From positions 496,001-560,000 of the forward strand of contig JALLLT010000008.1 of the NCBI GenBank assembly GCA_025266875.1: DNA of 64,000 bases, in the 5' to 3' direction. The notes under the pieces are model-generated. The model was given only the letters and a program-made list of their open reading frames with translations. It had not been told where the DNA came from and made no database searches. Below, in pieces: positions 1 to 10,776 of the stretch. Within the stretch, counting starts at the first letter, position 1. Each line of letters starts with the position of its first letter. This DNA is from Fennellomyces sp. T-0311. Taxonomy: Eukaryota; Mucoromycota; Mucoromycetes; Mucorales; Lichtheimiaceae. The position numbers and the translations under genes were made by a program.

Positions 1-2013
1 ATCCTCCAAATTTTTTAGATTTCCTAATACTGTTGGTATGGGTCATACAAAAGCTCTGTCACGGGGATTGCAACATTCATTTTTAAATATAAAAAGGTAG
101 AAAGTCTGACAAGATTATGAACTTACTGTAAGCTCACATGACATTATTTTGTCTCACAATCCTTTTGGTGAATTTCCATGCCTTGTAAACTAGTATATGT
201 ATATACTAGGCAAGTAATAAGATCTGTCAAGGGTATTAGAATTCGGTAGGACCCGTTGTAGTTATCGTATATATCTGGAATCGTATCACAAAAGCCAAGT
301 CTAGTACATATGTAATCCAGTCAGTGTTATGTATATTTGGTCGCATGAGAAGCATGTGAGTCTATCATAGAAATCAGTTATCCATGTATGTAAGTGATAT
401 GTAATATAAATTATACTAGGTTATGTACTAGGCAATCAAGTTCTAAATTTTAGTAGAGCCCCGTGAGCGCCACAACTGGAGTCAGCGACGCAGAAAAGAA
501 ATACTTGGCATGATGACGCATGTGCGGGTCACTCAGGGTTTTTTTGAAATCAGTCTCTACACATAATACGGTATCTGACCAAAAGATCATGTACTGGCTG
601 ACCAGCAAACATGCTCAGCTTGGTATAATGATACGAAAATGATGGTGGCTCATCATGATCATTAATAATCAAGAATATTGTTAGATTATTGATAGATTAT
701 TGATAGGTTAATGTCCATTATGCCCCTAGGGTGCCCATCGTGTGCTAAGAGTAATTGAATTTCGTGTACGGTAAGCCATTTCCCGTATAGTCAATTAAGA
801 AGCATTGAAATTTACTGTTATCTACCTTTAACCAATGGCATTTCATAAGCTGTTCTAACACTATATGTTTGTTGCAATGAAACACATGTTTCAATTGTAC
901 AAAGTGGGCATTACAAGCAAGTGACATCATTGTATATTGCATAGTAGCATTCTAACGCTTGAGGAGACGTGTCAGTGGTGTGCCAGACACTAAATTCAAA
1001 GGCCCAATGGCCTCAATTTCTGAATACGTAACTCAGGAAATGACCCCCCACCACTGGTTACCGTACTTTACCCGTAGTAATCAAGGTAAAATACCTGTGG
1101 ATATTACTGTGCGGGTGCACCCATGTGAGGATAGTGCTCGGTATGATATAGTTTAGGCTTTGCAATTTTGAAATATGTGGTGCGGTGTAATGTAACCATT
1201 ACGTCCCGGGCGAAGCCTTAGTGTCATACTACAGCGTCATATCCTTCCTTCCCCGAGTTTTTTTTTTTTTTCAAATGGCTGGGGGTTCCTTTACAATGCT
1301 GAAACTTGAGCTTTGATACGATGAACGGTGTCGTATGGAAAATAGCTTTGGAAAAAATGGTTCCCTTATGATACGCCAAGAATGTCGTTGTCTCTGGGAT
1401 ACCATGTACCCAAAAGATTTGATATACACGAGACTACGTACGTTGAGCTGTCTTACCCAAGCGCTTTGGCTTTCGGCATAGGGGTTATTAGATATAATTA
1501 AACTAGGACCCGTTCAGTCATGTCCTGATCATATGCGTTAATAATACTGGTAGGGATGTACGAACCCCTTACGACTATCTTATATAAATCTGGATATACG
1601 CGTGACATAATGTAACGCGTAGAATAACGGATGTACTTTAAAACAGTATGTTAAACATGTGGGATCTCCTTTGTTCCCAAAACTATTTGCCTGCATCAAG
1701 ATCTCTAAGCTAAATTTACACTTATACCATTGAGAGCAAGAAAAGAAATCAAGGGGTAGGGGCTCTTATGGCTTGAACATATCAGAATATATACAGATCT
1801 GCTGGACACCCCTGAGATCAACTACAAGCCGAAGTGTTGTGTGTAGGCACTCCTACGATATAGTGTAAAAAGGTTTATCAGTATACATAAAATAGTCCTG
1901 GATTTGCATACGCAAGCTGCACATCAAGCCTAAAGCGACTGTCGGTCTGACAGCGCTCATTATATGTCCGCTGACCGAAATGGTTGGATATTCGTTCTTT
2001 ACATACATCCGAT
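1..2013. other. AT-rich intergenic region, no gene seen
   Basis: No reading frame longer than about 70 codons looks coding, and no tRNA boxes or repeats of note are visible. There is a poly-T run near 1259-1271. Only the last part can hold the EMC2 promoter. Confidence 0.6.
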
Positions 2014-3061
2014 ATGCCGCGTTTCGATTACAGTGCCGCGATTGAAGAGCTTCAGACGTTCCGAACAACTAATGAACGTCGTTCAGAATATGTTGCCTCC
2101 TTGGGTGCACGGTTAATCAAGGACAAGTACATTAATAAACTTAACGATCAAGGCAAGATTACAGGAAAAGGCCGGATTCATCTTGGCGCGTCCAACTAAC
2201 AACGAAGGGAACATTATAGTGTGGCCGCTTTACGAGCAAATAACAATTGCAGCCTTGGATATCAATGATTTCGAATTAGCGCAAGTAGGTTCAAAAGCAG
2301 TGAGACTGGTTGAATGTGAATTAACATGAGCAAAAAAAAGCACTGTCTTGATCAACTGCAGGTCCGGTTTGGCGACAGTTCGCTTCGACTACAACGACTG
2401 AAGGGTATGATCCTGGAAGCTCAAGGCAAATTGGACGAAGCGCAAAAAGTTTACGACGGTATACTGGAAAAGGATGCAACGCACTTGGTAAGTTGGACTT
2501 TCCGGTCATTTTGTGGTACTGAAAAAGTTGTCTAGTTGGCATCGAAACGTCAAATTGTGTTGCTCAAGCAACGAAACAAGACGCAGGAGGCGATTGAAGC
2601 AATGACGCAATATTTGGATACCTACTACGATGACTACGAAGGATGGATTGAGCTTTGCAACATGTATTTGGGGGAACATTATTACGAGCAGGCTGCATTT
2701 TGCTGCGAGGAATTGATTATTCTCCAGCCGGCGAATCATATCTGGTACCTCAAATACGCCGAAATCGTCTACACACTCGGCAATGTGTCATTGGCAATGA
2801 AGCATTATTGCAAGGTTCTGGAGCTGTGTACGGATCATGTCCGGGCGCTTTATGGACTGCAGCTGGTAAAACAACAACAAAAAAACAGCTTGTTGGCTTG
2901 GCAATTGACAAACAACAAACTTGTAGTGTGCATCCAAGCTCAAGGCAAATGCGGAACATGCAGGAGATTTGCATGCACTTGCGACCGAAAGACTATTGAG
3001 CGTGTACTCTGGACAGCCAGATCATGTTCGCCAGCTTGTGCAAGGATATCTAGGAAACTGA
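2014..3061 (+). CDS. EMC2: ER membrane protein complex subunit 2 (EMC2), TPR protein
   Basis: Exons 2014-2152, 2220-2284, 2341-2487, 2536-2865 and 2927-3061 give 271 residues, the usual EMC2 length. EMC2 is the cytosolic TPR scaffold of the ER membrane protein complex, which inserts tail-anchored and multipass membrane proteins. Visible family signatures are WPLYEQITIAALD in exon 2 and the TPR helices around EQAAFCCEELI and VRALYGLQL in exon 4. The start is the first ATG in frame with the conserved N-terminus (MPRFDYSAAIEELQ). The first intron begins with GC instead of GT: joining AAG|GCAAGA at 2152/2153 to TATAG at 2219 restores the conserved segment, while reading through hits a stop at 2197. 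The C-terminus lies in another frame and needs the last intron (2866-2926). The stop is 155 bp from the stop of the convergent kinase gene. Confidence 0.9.
2153..2219 (+). other. GC-AG intron in EMC2
   Basis: A 67-nt intron with donor AG|GCAAGA, a CTAAC branch-point-like sequence at 2195-2199 and acceptor TATAG. No GT donor of acceptable intron length gives the correct frame. Confidence 0.75.
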
Positions 3062-3216
3062 ATTTCAGGGGGGTAACTCGATGAAGTCTTTTAATATTTA
3101 AGGCGAGGCAACCGATAAAATAATAATGTACAAGAAATAGCATTGGAAAGAGGGTATCACAAAGGACATCTATATGAATGGGGGTTTGGGCCCATGTAAC
3201 ATTGGTGCAACCGGCA

Positions 3217-4200
3217 TTATTGAGCCCACGAGAAGACGGTCATAAGCTGGCCAGGTATTGGTACGCCGTTTTCGAGAACAGGGTCGAGGCTCATCACTTT
3301 GGATGCTTCAGACGACGCTGCCTTGCAAATGACGATCTCCAAGTCGGTACGTTTCAAAGACGATGCGGCGTCCAACATGATTTGACGGGCCCACTTGGCT
3401 TTTCCGCCCATCCCGCCCGTAACATCGATAACGCCGGTAGAAACGGGAGCGAGACGGCGTTGTTTTCTGTTTGCTGCAGTCTTGGTTGCACCACCGCGTT
3501 TCGGTAAGGGCTTGTCCTCCTCTGGGCGAACGGGCATATGTTTGATGAGCTTGGGTCGTTTGGTTGTTTTTGGGTCCGCGTCATAAATGCCCTCGACATC
3601 AGTAACAAAGACGCAGCGGGTGATGTTCGGAATAAGCATGACAAGTTTGTGCATGACAATGTCGCCCGAGAGAATGGTACAACCGAGGGAGCGATCCAAT
3701 ACGGCGTCCCCGTGCAACAGCGGGATGAAACCAAGTTTCAGGTACTGGCTCGTGCGGTTGGCGAGATCTTGAAAACAAGAATTGGGGCTCTTGTCACCGC
3801 CGTCCGTCTCCAAATGTTCAAAAGGAGACAGCCCAAGCACTGGAAGGCCGCGCTGCTGCAGTCGTGAAAGTAAAGCAAGGTGCAGCTCCAGTAAACATTT
3901 GCGGGTATGCGCAAACCCTGCCTTTTGATCAAGTGGATCGTCTTCATCCCCAAGGGGTGGTGTAGACAATCCGGAGGTGGTGACCCAGCCTTGCTTCAAA
4001 TTGTAGCGTCGGGCCTGGGGATGACCGAAGCTGCCTGCGCCGTGAATGAGAATAAGCTTATGGCCAGCAGCCGACAGGAATTCGTACGCTTGCTGGATTT
4101 GGTTCATGAGGGCGTCCAATGAATGAAGGTCGGCAAGTTGACAGGAGCCTTTCTTGTTTGTAATTGCTGCACCTCCAAGTTTGATAATAACGGTTTTCAT
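3217..4200 (-). CDS. IPK: Isopentenyl phosphate kinase-like protein
   Basis: Single exon, 327 residues, amino-acid-kinase fold. The family phosphorylates isopentenyl phosphate to isopentenyl diphosphate with ATP and belongs to the alternative mevalonate route known in archaea and plants. Seen here: the N-terminal KLGGAAITNK nucleotide-binding motif; HGAGSFGH around residue 70, holding the histidine expected to contact the substrate phosphate; TDVEGIYDADP around residue 220; and DVTGGMGGK around residue 270, all in family order. A basic stretch (PKRGGATKTAANRKQRR) before the last motif looks like an insertion. The ATG at 4200 starts directly before the kinase motif; the frame is open further upstream but has no other ATG. 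The enzyme is known for a patchy distribution in eukaryotes, so its presence here is notable. Substrate specificity is inferred from motifs only. Confidence 0.85.
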   Translation of the reverse strand: MKTVIIKLGGAAITNKKGSCQLADLHSLDALMNQIQQAYEFLSAAGHKLILIHGAGSFGHPQARRYNLKQGWVTTSGLSTPPLGDEDDPLDQKAGFAHTRKCLLELHLALLSRLQQRGLPVLGLSPFEHLETDGGDKSPNSCFQDLANRTSQYLKLGFIPLLHGDAVLDRSLGCTILSGDIVMHKLVMLIPNITRCVFVTDVEGIYDADPKTTKRPKLIKHMPVRPEEDKPLPKRGGATKTAANRKQRRLAPVSTGVIDVTGGMGGKAKWARQIMLDAASSLKRTDLEIVICKAASSEASKVMSLDPVLENGVPIPGQLMTVFSWAQ

Positions 4201-5877
4201 TGCTGGGACGATCAAAAAAAGGGGGGAGGGAAGAGTAATAAGCTGCAAGTAGTTGTTGGAAGAAGAGAGGAAAGAAGAAACGCGAGATTTGGTAAAAACT
4301 TAAAATAGCTTCCCAATTTTCAGGGCCAGATCATCGCAGGCCAAAACCCGAGCCCTTTCCGGCCTCGATCACCACACATGCCTATGCGCCATCCCATTTG
4401 CTGGGCTGCATTCCCTTTTTCATATGTGTGTAGGTGAAACTTGGCAACGAGAGCATGAAGCCTGTATACTTCCATTTTGTTTGTCTAATTTATCCGGTGT
4501 AACTCGTTTCACAAGCTCGCCTAGTATGGGAACGAGCACGGACAAGAAAAAAACATTTGGCTGATCGAGAAAGCAACTACCGAACCTGTCAAAAACTTGT
4601 TGTACGGTATCACACGCTTAGAAAATCGACACAATATACCTGCAGATAGCAGCCGTGCGGAGTCTGCCCGTTCATACGATGGCCTGTGCGATCATAAGTC
4701 TTGTCCAACCAAATGGCCCGATCTTACTCCTTAAATTGAACCAATAAGCCAATAATCGCGTTAACAAATGGGTCTTTTTTCCATTACACTGGTACATACT
4801 TCTTTCCAGTGCCAAATAAACAGTAGATCTTGCTTTAATTGCTCATGCCATTTTCAATTTGGATTAATTGCCGTCCGGCATGCGTCAGCAGGGATGAACC
4901 CTTTCGGGGAGACCGAGACCCGGCTATCTGTGTCTTCACAGACGCCCGGACAGCATTGTTTCACAGCATTATAATGATCTTCACACACATGCTCCGAGGA
5001 GGTGGTGGCTCTGATGGCAAAAAAGATATCCTGACCAAAGAACTATGGATGATGATGGGCTCTTTTTTTAGTGCTCCCTATTTTATTTCTCGTCATCGCT
5101 TTGTCTCCTCATAGAACTCCTCTTGTCTCCTTGATCACACGCTCAGTATGTCTTTCGAAGAACCATCTTATCGGCTGTGTTATTACCGAGCGCCGATTGC
5201 TCCTAAATGAGTATCCTTGTCAAGAAAAAGACCACGAGATCAAATCGTATGGCTTAGGAAAATATGGGTTAACCGACGAGATAGGGAGGATAAAAAAGGC
5301 AGGGAGCTTGAAAAAGCTCTTCAGTGTTCCTCGCCTTTCCCTTGTTCCTGCTGGGCGTTTTTAAGTTCCTAGAATCGTTTCCATACAAACTCCAAGTCGT
5401 TAGGCTCTATATGAGGATCGATAGACTCAATGCTCCCCAATCGTGCGCATATTCTCCCTTCAATGGCATGGCTTGCAGGCAACAAGGATACAATCGAAGG
5501 CAGAAACACACCAGATAAGCTTTTTTGAATACCAAAAAAGGCTATACCTTTTTTTAAAAGAAACGACTCCTCCTGCTACTACTTACTAAACCCAAATATT
5601 TGCACCGAGTAAGAAAAAGCTTTCGCTGACATTAATCCTCTTTCCCTCCTCAGGGTTTTTAAACAAACCTACCAGATGAAGATCGTTTCCGCTTGGGGCA
5701 ACTACAACTTGCGCTAAAGGGGGCAATCCATCCGGTGTGTTTGCAATAAAAAAGGAGCTCTTGTTGGAGAAGCCCTTTTACCCATCTTCACTCTTTCTTA
5801 ATTGCACCACCCGACTCACGTTCAGTTACTTTAAATACAAATAATCCACGTTTTTTCTCCATCCTTTCTATTGAGTA
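4201..5877. other. Intergenic region between divergent genes
   Basis: About 1.7 kb between the kinase start (-) and the unknown protein start (+). Short frames such as 5071-5364 show no recognisable protein character. Close CCAAT-type sequences occur at 4740-4755, and pyrimidine-rich DNA precedes the downstream start. Nothing else supported. Confidence 0.5.
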
Positions 5878-6897
5878 ATGGCGGCAAAGTCAGACAACGA
5901 ACAACAGAGATACTTTCCACGCTTGCCATCATGGGTCCCATCACTTTCTTTCACTCATCGACCCCAGACCGCATTGGGGTCATCGCTTCATCCCGGGCAG
6001 GACCAACATCATTTCACGCGCCAATTCAGTCAGGGTCCTTGGTGGGCATCATTCTATCGTCGCAACACCGTCGCCCCCGAAACCACAGTTAAAAAAGGCG
6101 ACACAATGTCACAACGTCAACTTTCGACTGTTATCCGTGGTGGTCCTCTCATCGAGAGCTGGTTTCGCCATCCATTGGACTGGGTCAGCGAAGTGCGACA
6201 ACAACAAGAATGCGTTGCAAAAGGTGGCCAATGTAACACCTCAATATCGTCATCAAGTCGATCATCCATATCGTCGACTTCAACAGTATCCACTGTTTTA
6301 CCTTCATTAAGCGAATCTACTTCCACTGAGGATCCATCACGTCCAAAACCCAAGCAACCGGGACATGATTTGGAAATGTTAATTGTTTGGCTCGTTGCTC
6401 ACACCTTACTACAAACGGTTCTTTGCTTGGCACCGGAAGCTCCACCTGCCGTCAAAAAAGAAAGGACTCGGATTCGGACCCGAATCCAATATGTCACTCA
6501 TCGTGCCGATCTCCATTCTGCTTTGGCCGTCTTGAAAAATTCCCCTTCCTCCAATGTCGAAATACCTGCATGCTGGCCACCTTTGACGGAGAGTAAAATT
6601 ATCACAAGTGCTGCTCAAGCTATTGGACCCCGGATAGCAAGTTTATGGGCTGAACACGAGCAATCCATGGCCCTGTATAAGGAGCAATTTCCAGTGCGAC
6701 CTACGGAAAGACGAAACTGGATGCGCAAGCAACGAGCTGGTCCTATTAAAATGTCGTCTAATACGACCAATGATCCCCACATCATGAATCTTGCACGAGA
6801 AGCTTTGGAATATTTTGAACAGTGGTATGGCGAGCAACAGCCTGATTCTCCTGAAATGAAAACAATTAATTGGTTGCGACAGGTGACGGTCGCATAA
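5878..6897 (+). CDS. Hypothetical single-exon protein, 339 aa
   Basis: An uninterrupted frame from ATG 5878 to TAA 6897. I do not recognise the family. Residues about 110-155 form a Ser/Thr-rich low-complexity linker. A hydrophobic stretch follows at about 165-185 (LEMLIVWLVAHTLLQ), which could be a membrane segment or a buried helix. The C-terminal 150 residues look like a folded, mainly helical domain. The N-terminus is rich in Ser, Pro, His and Gln and could be a targeting or disordered region. Codon use and the length of the frame argue for a real gene, and a polypyrimidine/TATA-like context lies upstream. Function unknown. Confidence 0.7.
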   Translation: MAAKSDNEQQRYFPRLPSWVPSLSFTHRPQTALGSSLHPGQDQHHFTRQFSQGPWWASFYRRNTVAPETTVKKGDTMSQRQLSTVIRGGPLIESWFRHPLDWVSEVRQQQECVAKGGQCNTSISSSSRSSISSTSTVSTVLPSLSESTSTEDPSRPKPKQPGHDLEMLIVWLVAHTLLQTVLCLAPEAPPAVKKERTRIRTRIQYVTHRADLHSALAVLKNSPSSNVEIPACWPPLTESKIITSAAQAIGPRIASLWAEHEQSMALYKEQFPVRPTERRNWMRKQRAGPIKMSSNTTNDPHIMNLAREALEYFEQWYGEQQPDSPEMKTINWLRQVTVA

Positions 6898-7639
6898 TAA
6901 TCTCGATCTGTAATTACTGTACATACACTCTTTTCAAAAGTAATTTTACTTTTTTTCTGTAAATAACTTTGCCTTTTCGCTTTTGCTACCGTAATAATCA
7001 GTTTTTTCCACTACTCACCGTTACATACACGTATGGAAATCTGCTTGATGAAGTTATGTAATTTTATTAAAGTAAATGTCCATCCGCAGCAGACGTGATC
7101 TACCATCTCGGATTTATTTTTCGATATAGTCGGTGGGCATATTTCAAATACTTATCCGATATGGCAATCCATTGACTTTAAATGTCTGTACAACAAGGGC
7201 ACGGGCTTAGCTATTATTCGTGTTCCCATGATGATGATGTACAAACTTGAATTATTTGCTCAGAAGAGAGGAGTCGTCGCTTTACCTTATCCACGTAGTT
7301 ACCGAAATTTCCCAGTTGTATTATGTGATTAACGATCGACACGGCGCAGCCATGTGTCACAGTATATGATCATTGGTGAGCAGTAAACAAGATCATGACT
7401 TTTGCCTTTCTGATGATCCAAAATCCTTCAACGTGATTTTTTTTATCGATCCAAGGTAATTTGGTATTAAAAACGAATACTTCATGTCAAAGTTTTCGAA
7501 TATGGCTTAAATTATAAAAGATTGCTTTATTGTAATAAAAACTAGTGCATACGAGATGAATTGACAGGAAATGAAGTTTCTTATATATGAAGGGTTACTA
7601 GAATGGAAATATGGCCGGTAATAACGCATTGGCATCAAA
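6898..7639. other. Intergenic region (convergent 3' ends)
   Basis: About 740 bp between two converging genes. AT-rich, no coding frame seen; it presumably holds both 3' untranslated regions. Confidence 0.5.
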
Positions 7640-8845
7640 TTAGACTTTAGCACAAAGCTCAACGTCGTAGATTGGGACACCATCAATGACGCATTCACAG
7701 TCTTCTGGCGGTGGCTGCTCGCCTTTAGGTGGTGGCTTTTCTCCTTTTGGTGGTGGTTGCTCACCCTTAGGTGGTGGCTGTTCTCCTCCTTCTTCTGGTG
7801 GGCAATCTTCTGGTGGCGGCTGTTCACCTTTAGGCGGTGGTTGTTCACCTTTCGGTGGTGGTTGTTCACCCTGAGGTGGCGGCTGTTCACCCTTAGGTGG
7901 TGGCTGTTCTCCTCCTTCTTCTGGTGGGCAGTCTTCTGGTGGCGGTTGTTCACCTTCTGGTGGTGGCTGCTCACCTTTAGGCGGTGGCTGTTCTCCCTTA
8001 GGTGGCGGCTGTTCACCACCTTCTTCAGGCGGACAATCTTCTGGAGGCACACCATCTCCCGAACCGGGAGGTGATGGAATGTCAACATCAGGTGGCGTTG
8101 GTACGTCGACATCCGGAGGTGTGGGCACATCGATATCTGGACGATTTGGTATGTCGACATCTGGCGGACAATCTTCCTCCGGGGGTGTTGGCACATCTAC
8201 ATCTGGAGGTGACGGAATATCGACATCTGGAGGACTCGGTATGTCGACGTCTGGAGGTGACGGAATATCAACATCTGGAGGGCTCGGTATGTCGACGTCT
8301 GGAGGATTCGGTATGTCGACGTCTGGAGGATTTGGTACGTCAACATCTGGCGGGCAATCTTCCTCCGGGGGCGTTGGTACATCTACATCCGGAGGGTTTG
8401 GTGTGTCCACATCTGGAGGGTTTGGTGTGTCCACATCCGGTGGATTTGGTACGTCGACATCTTCTGGCGGGCAATCTTCCGGAGGTATCTCATCGTCCGA
8501 GTCAGGAGGTGTTGGGTTATCGTGAACAGGGGGTGTTGGGTTGTCGTGAGAAGGAGGGGGGTTGGCTCCATCTGCTGGTGGCTCATCACAGTCTTCTTCT
8601 GGTGGCACCATTCCTCCCATGTCAGGAATTTCCGGTACAGTGATATCTACCGGTGGTTCATCGCAATCTTCCCCTGCTGGTGGCTTTCCGCGCTCTTCAA
8701 GATCGCGAGGAATTATTCGCGCTTGTACTGGACCAAAGGAAACCTCGCTGATAGAGTTTTTGAAACCCACAGGCGCGGCATTGACAGGAATGGCCGATAA
8801 AGCCATAATGGCAGCAACAGTTAAAGTAATAAATCGATGATGCAT
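7640..8845 (-). CDS. Secreted Pro/Asp/Glu-rich repeat protein with regularly spaced Cys
   Basis: Single exon, 401 residues from ATG 8845. Residues 1-25 form a classic signal peptide (basic MHHR start, hydrophobic core, cleavage likely near PVNAA), so the product should enter the secretory pathway. The mature protein is almost entirely low-complexity: first Asp/Pro units of the type PPDVD(I/V/T)P(N/S/T) of nine residues, then GEQPPPK units of seven residues. Blocks are punctuated by EEDCPP or EDCPPEEGG units holding one Cys each. The tail EDCECVIDGVPIYDVELCAKV is non-repetitive and has three Cys. It is very acidic and proline-rich, suggesting an extended cell-wall or extracellular polypeptide, perhaps cross-linked through the Cys. 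I do not recognise a named family. The DNA repeats make copy number prone to change. Confidence 0.8.
   Translation of the reverse strand: MHHRFITLTVAAIMALSAIPVNAAPVGFKNSISEVSFGPVQARIIPRDLEERGKPPAGEDCDEPPVDITVPEIPDMGGMVPPEEDCDEPPADGANPPPSHDNPTPPVHDNPTPPDSDDEIPPEDCPPEDVDVPNPPDVDTPNPPDVDTPNPPDVDVPTPPEEDCPPDVDVPNPPDVDIPNPPDVDIPSPPDVDIPSPPDVDIPSPPDVDIPSPPDVDVPTPPEEDCPPDVDIPNRPDIDVPTPPDVDVPTPPDVDIPSPPGSGDGVPPEDCPPEEGGEQPPPKGEQPPPKGEQPPPEGEQPPPEDCPPEEGGEQPPPKGEQPPPQGEQPPPKGEQPPPKGEQPPPEDCPPEEGGEQPPPKGEQPPPKGEKPPPKGEQPPPEDCECVIDGVPIYDVELCAKV
7690..8040 (-). repeat. 21-bp coding minisatellite (GEQPPPK units)
   Basis: Tandem 21-bp units encoding GEQPPPK/E, broken up by a 36-bp-type unit encoding EDCPPEEGG. 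At least a dozen degenerate units are visible inside the secreted repeat protein. Confidence 0.8.
8075..8465 (-). repeat. 27-bp coding minisatellite (PPDVD units)
   Basis: Tandem 27-bp units encoding nine residues of the type PPDVDIPSP, interrupted by EEDC-containing units. About 15 units are visible with mainly third-position differences. Confidence 0.8.
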
Positions 8846-10776
8846 TATGGAGATAATTAAAACAGTGTAATAATGTATACAGGGATAGAGATGTTGAAAA
8901 CGGTTGCAGAGGTTTATATACTGTTTTTGAGGCAGGAACATGGTTAATATATTTGAACTATAATTTAAGCGGACGTCCCCTTGCATATAGCGTACTAGTG
9001 ATGCTATGTTACGAATGCATATCAACGATGCAACGAAAAACTGCTATTTGGTTGTATTGACATGCTTTGCAGCTGAATGTAAACATAGGCGAACCCTTTT
9101 TTAGTGAAACGATATCACAATATGTAAAAAAAATCTTCTGTTCGCAAAACGATTGACATATTGTCTTGCATGAGTTAGCTGCAACGTTTCAAGGAATAAT
9201 AAGCTGTAACCTTATGCGGGGATAAAGAAAGTTATCAGCGTACGTACGTAATTCTCTGGTTAGTACATAATTGCGATAACTCTTCTTTAAGCTTATCGAT
9301 GGTTAGCCAATTCTACAAGTATAAGAAAATCCGGATTCTCTCCATTCACAGTACAATGCATTTTATTTTATATAGTAGACAATTGGTCGAAATATCAAGA
9401 TACCTAGGCACATTTTTGTCTGACATTTTTTTTATGCGCTGTCAGTGCAGAGGAGGGCCCCGCATACCTTAGCAACTCCTAGAAAGAAAGCATGCCATGT
9501 TTTTTTTGAGGCATAAAGTTTGTGCATCGCCGATCATAGTTTTCCTTGAAGGCTCCGGGAAGCGCTATATCGGTCCAAAAACAAATATGCATGATGAAAA
9601 AGTCTGGCCTCACAAATGTAATTTACCCCCCGCATTCCTATTTTACATAATACACAAGAGAGACTTTGTCATATAGCAATCATTTTCAAAATTCGATAAA
9701 CATGCTAATGCTATATACACAAAGCATCATGTTACGAAACGTACAAGTATAAGTGAATGTTTCGGAAACTGCAACGTACACTATAAACTTATAGTGCGCC
9801 GAGATTTCTGACTCTCCTTATCAAGGGATAACACCCTGGGGACCATGTACGGCATGCTTTCGCAAACGATATCTCTCTATGCTAATATGGAACTATTTTA
9901 CGATAGTCCATACCGTCGAAAGCGATGCTGATCTGAAAACACTATCCTCGTATAAAATAAACATCCTTTTTTCAATTCATGTATTCCGTTTTACCTTTGA
10001 AGCTTTTGTCTTTATCTGTCATGTATGCGATACCGCTGTTACCAGGTAAATATGTATGCATTAGCTTACGCATGCATGGAAAGATCGGTCGATAGTCGAT
10101 CTTTAGGCATTTACAGCATCCTTGTTGATGTCATGGATCGATAATTTTTGGGCTCTGTGTGAATACGAAGGGTCATATCTCATTGATATAAGCGAACCTA
10201 TATATCAGGCGTTGTCAATATTTATAGCTGCATACGCGACAATTATACTTATTGTATCTGAGTAATTAGAGTTACTAAATAGTAAGCAACGACGGGAAAA
10301 CGCCAAATCAAAAGTACCTGATGCTCAACAGGTTGATGCAATGCTCATCACCCCTTATGGCGGATAGTTTGCAGATGGTCCTGATCTGTAATTCTGATGC
10401 GATGGACGCATTGGACGTTACGATGAGCATCATAAATATCCTATACATCTGTCAATGCACATCGGCGTAAATGTTGAAACCCGACCGCTATGGCCCCTTT
10501 CAGCATTAACAGGGGTGGCGCTATACTACATTTATGATTTATTACAATGTTTGGTTTAATGTGGTCATACCAACATTTCCGCGTAGCGTAGCTTAGTCGA
10601 GCTACCAACGGCGGTGCGCAAATCATCGTTTATCAGACAACTAACACATATTTTTCCATACTATTCAAACTCGACGAGAATGCTACACCGTAATTGATGT
10701 ACATTTGACATACAGTTACTAATTATATCACAAAAATATTTGAACGAATACAAGACAGACTTTCCACTTTCGGATA
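8846..10776. other. AT-rich intergenic region, nothing recognised
   Basis: About 1.9 kb upstream of the secreted repeat protein and downstream of the JEN1-like gene. Only very short frames; no repeats or RNA genes recognised. Confidence 0.5.

Noticed and set aside
7686..8643. Long antisense frames rich in Ser/Thr/Gly or Arg/His across the Pro-rich repeat gene
   Set aside because: They mirror the 21- and 27-bp repeats; the minus frame has a signal peptide and the plus frames have none.
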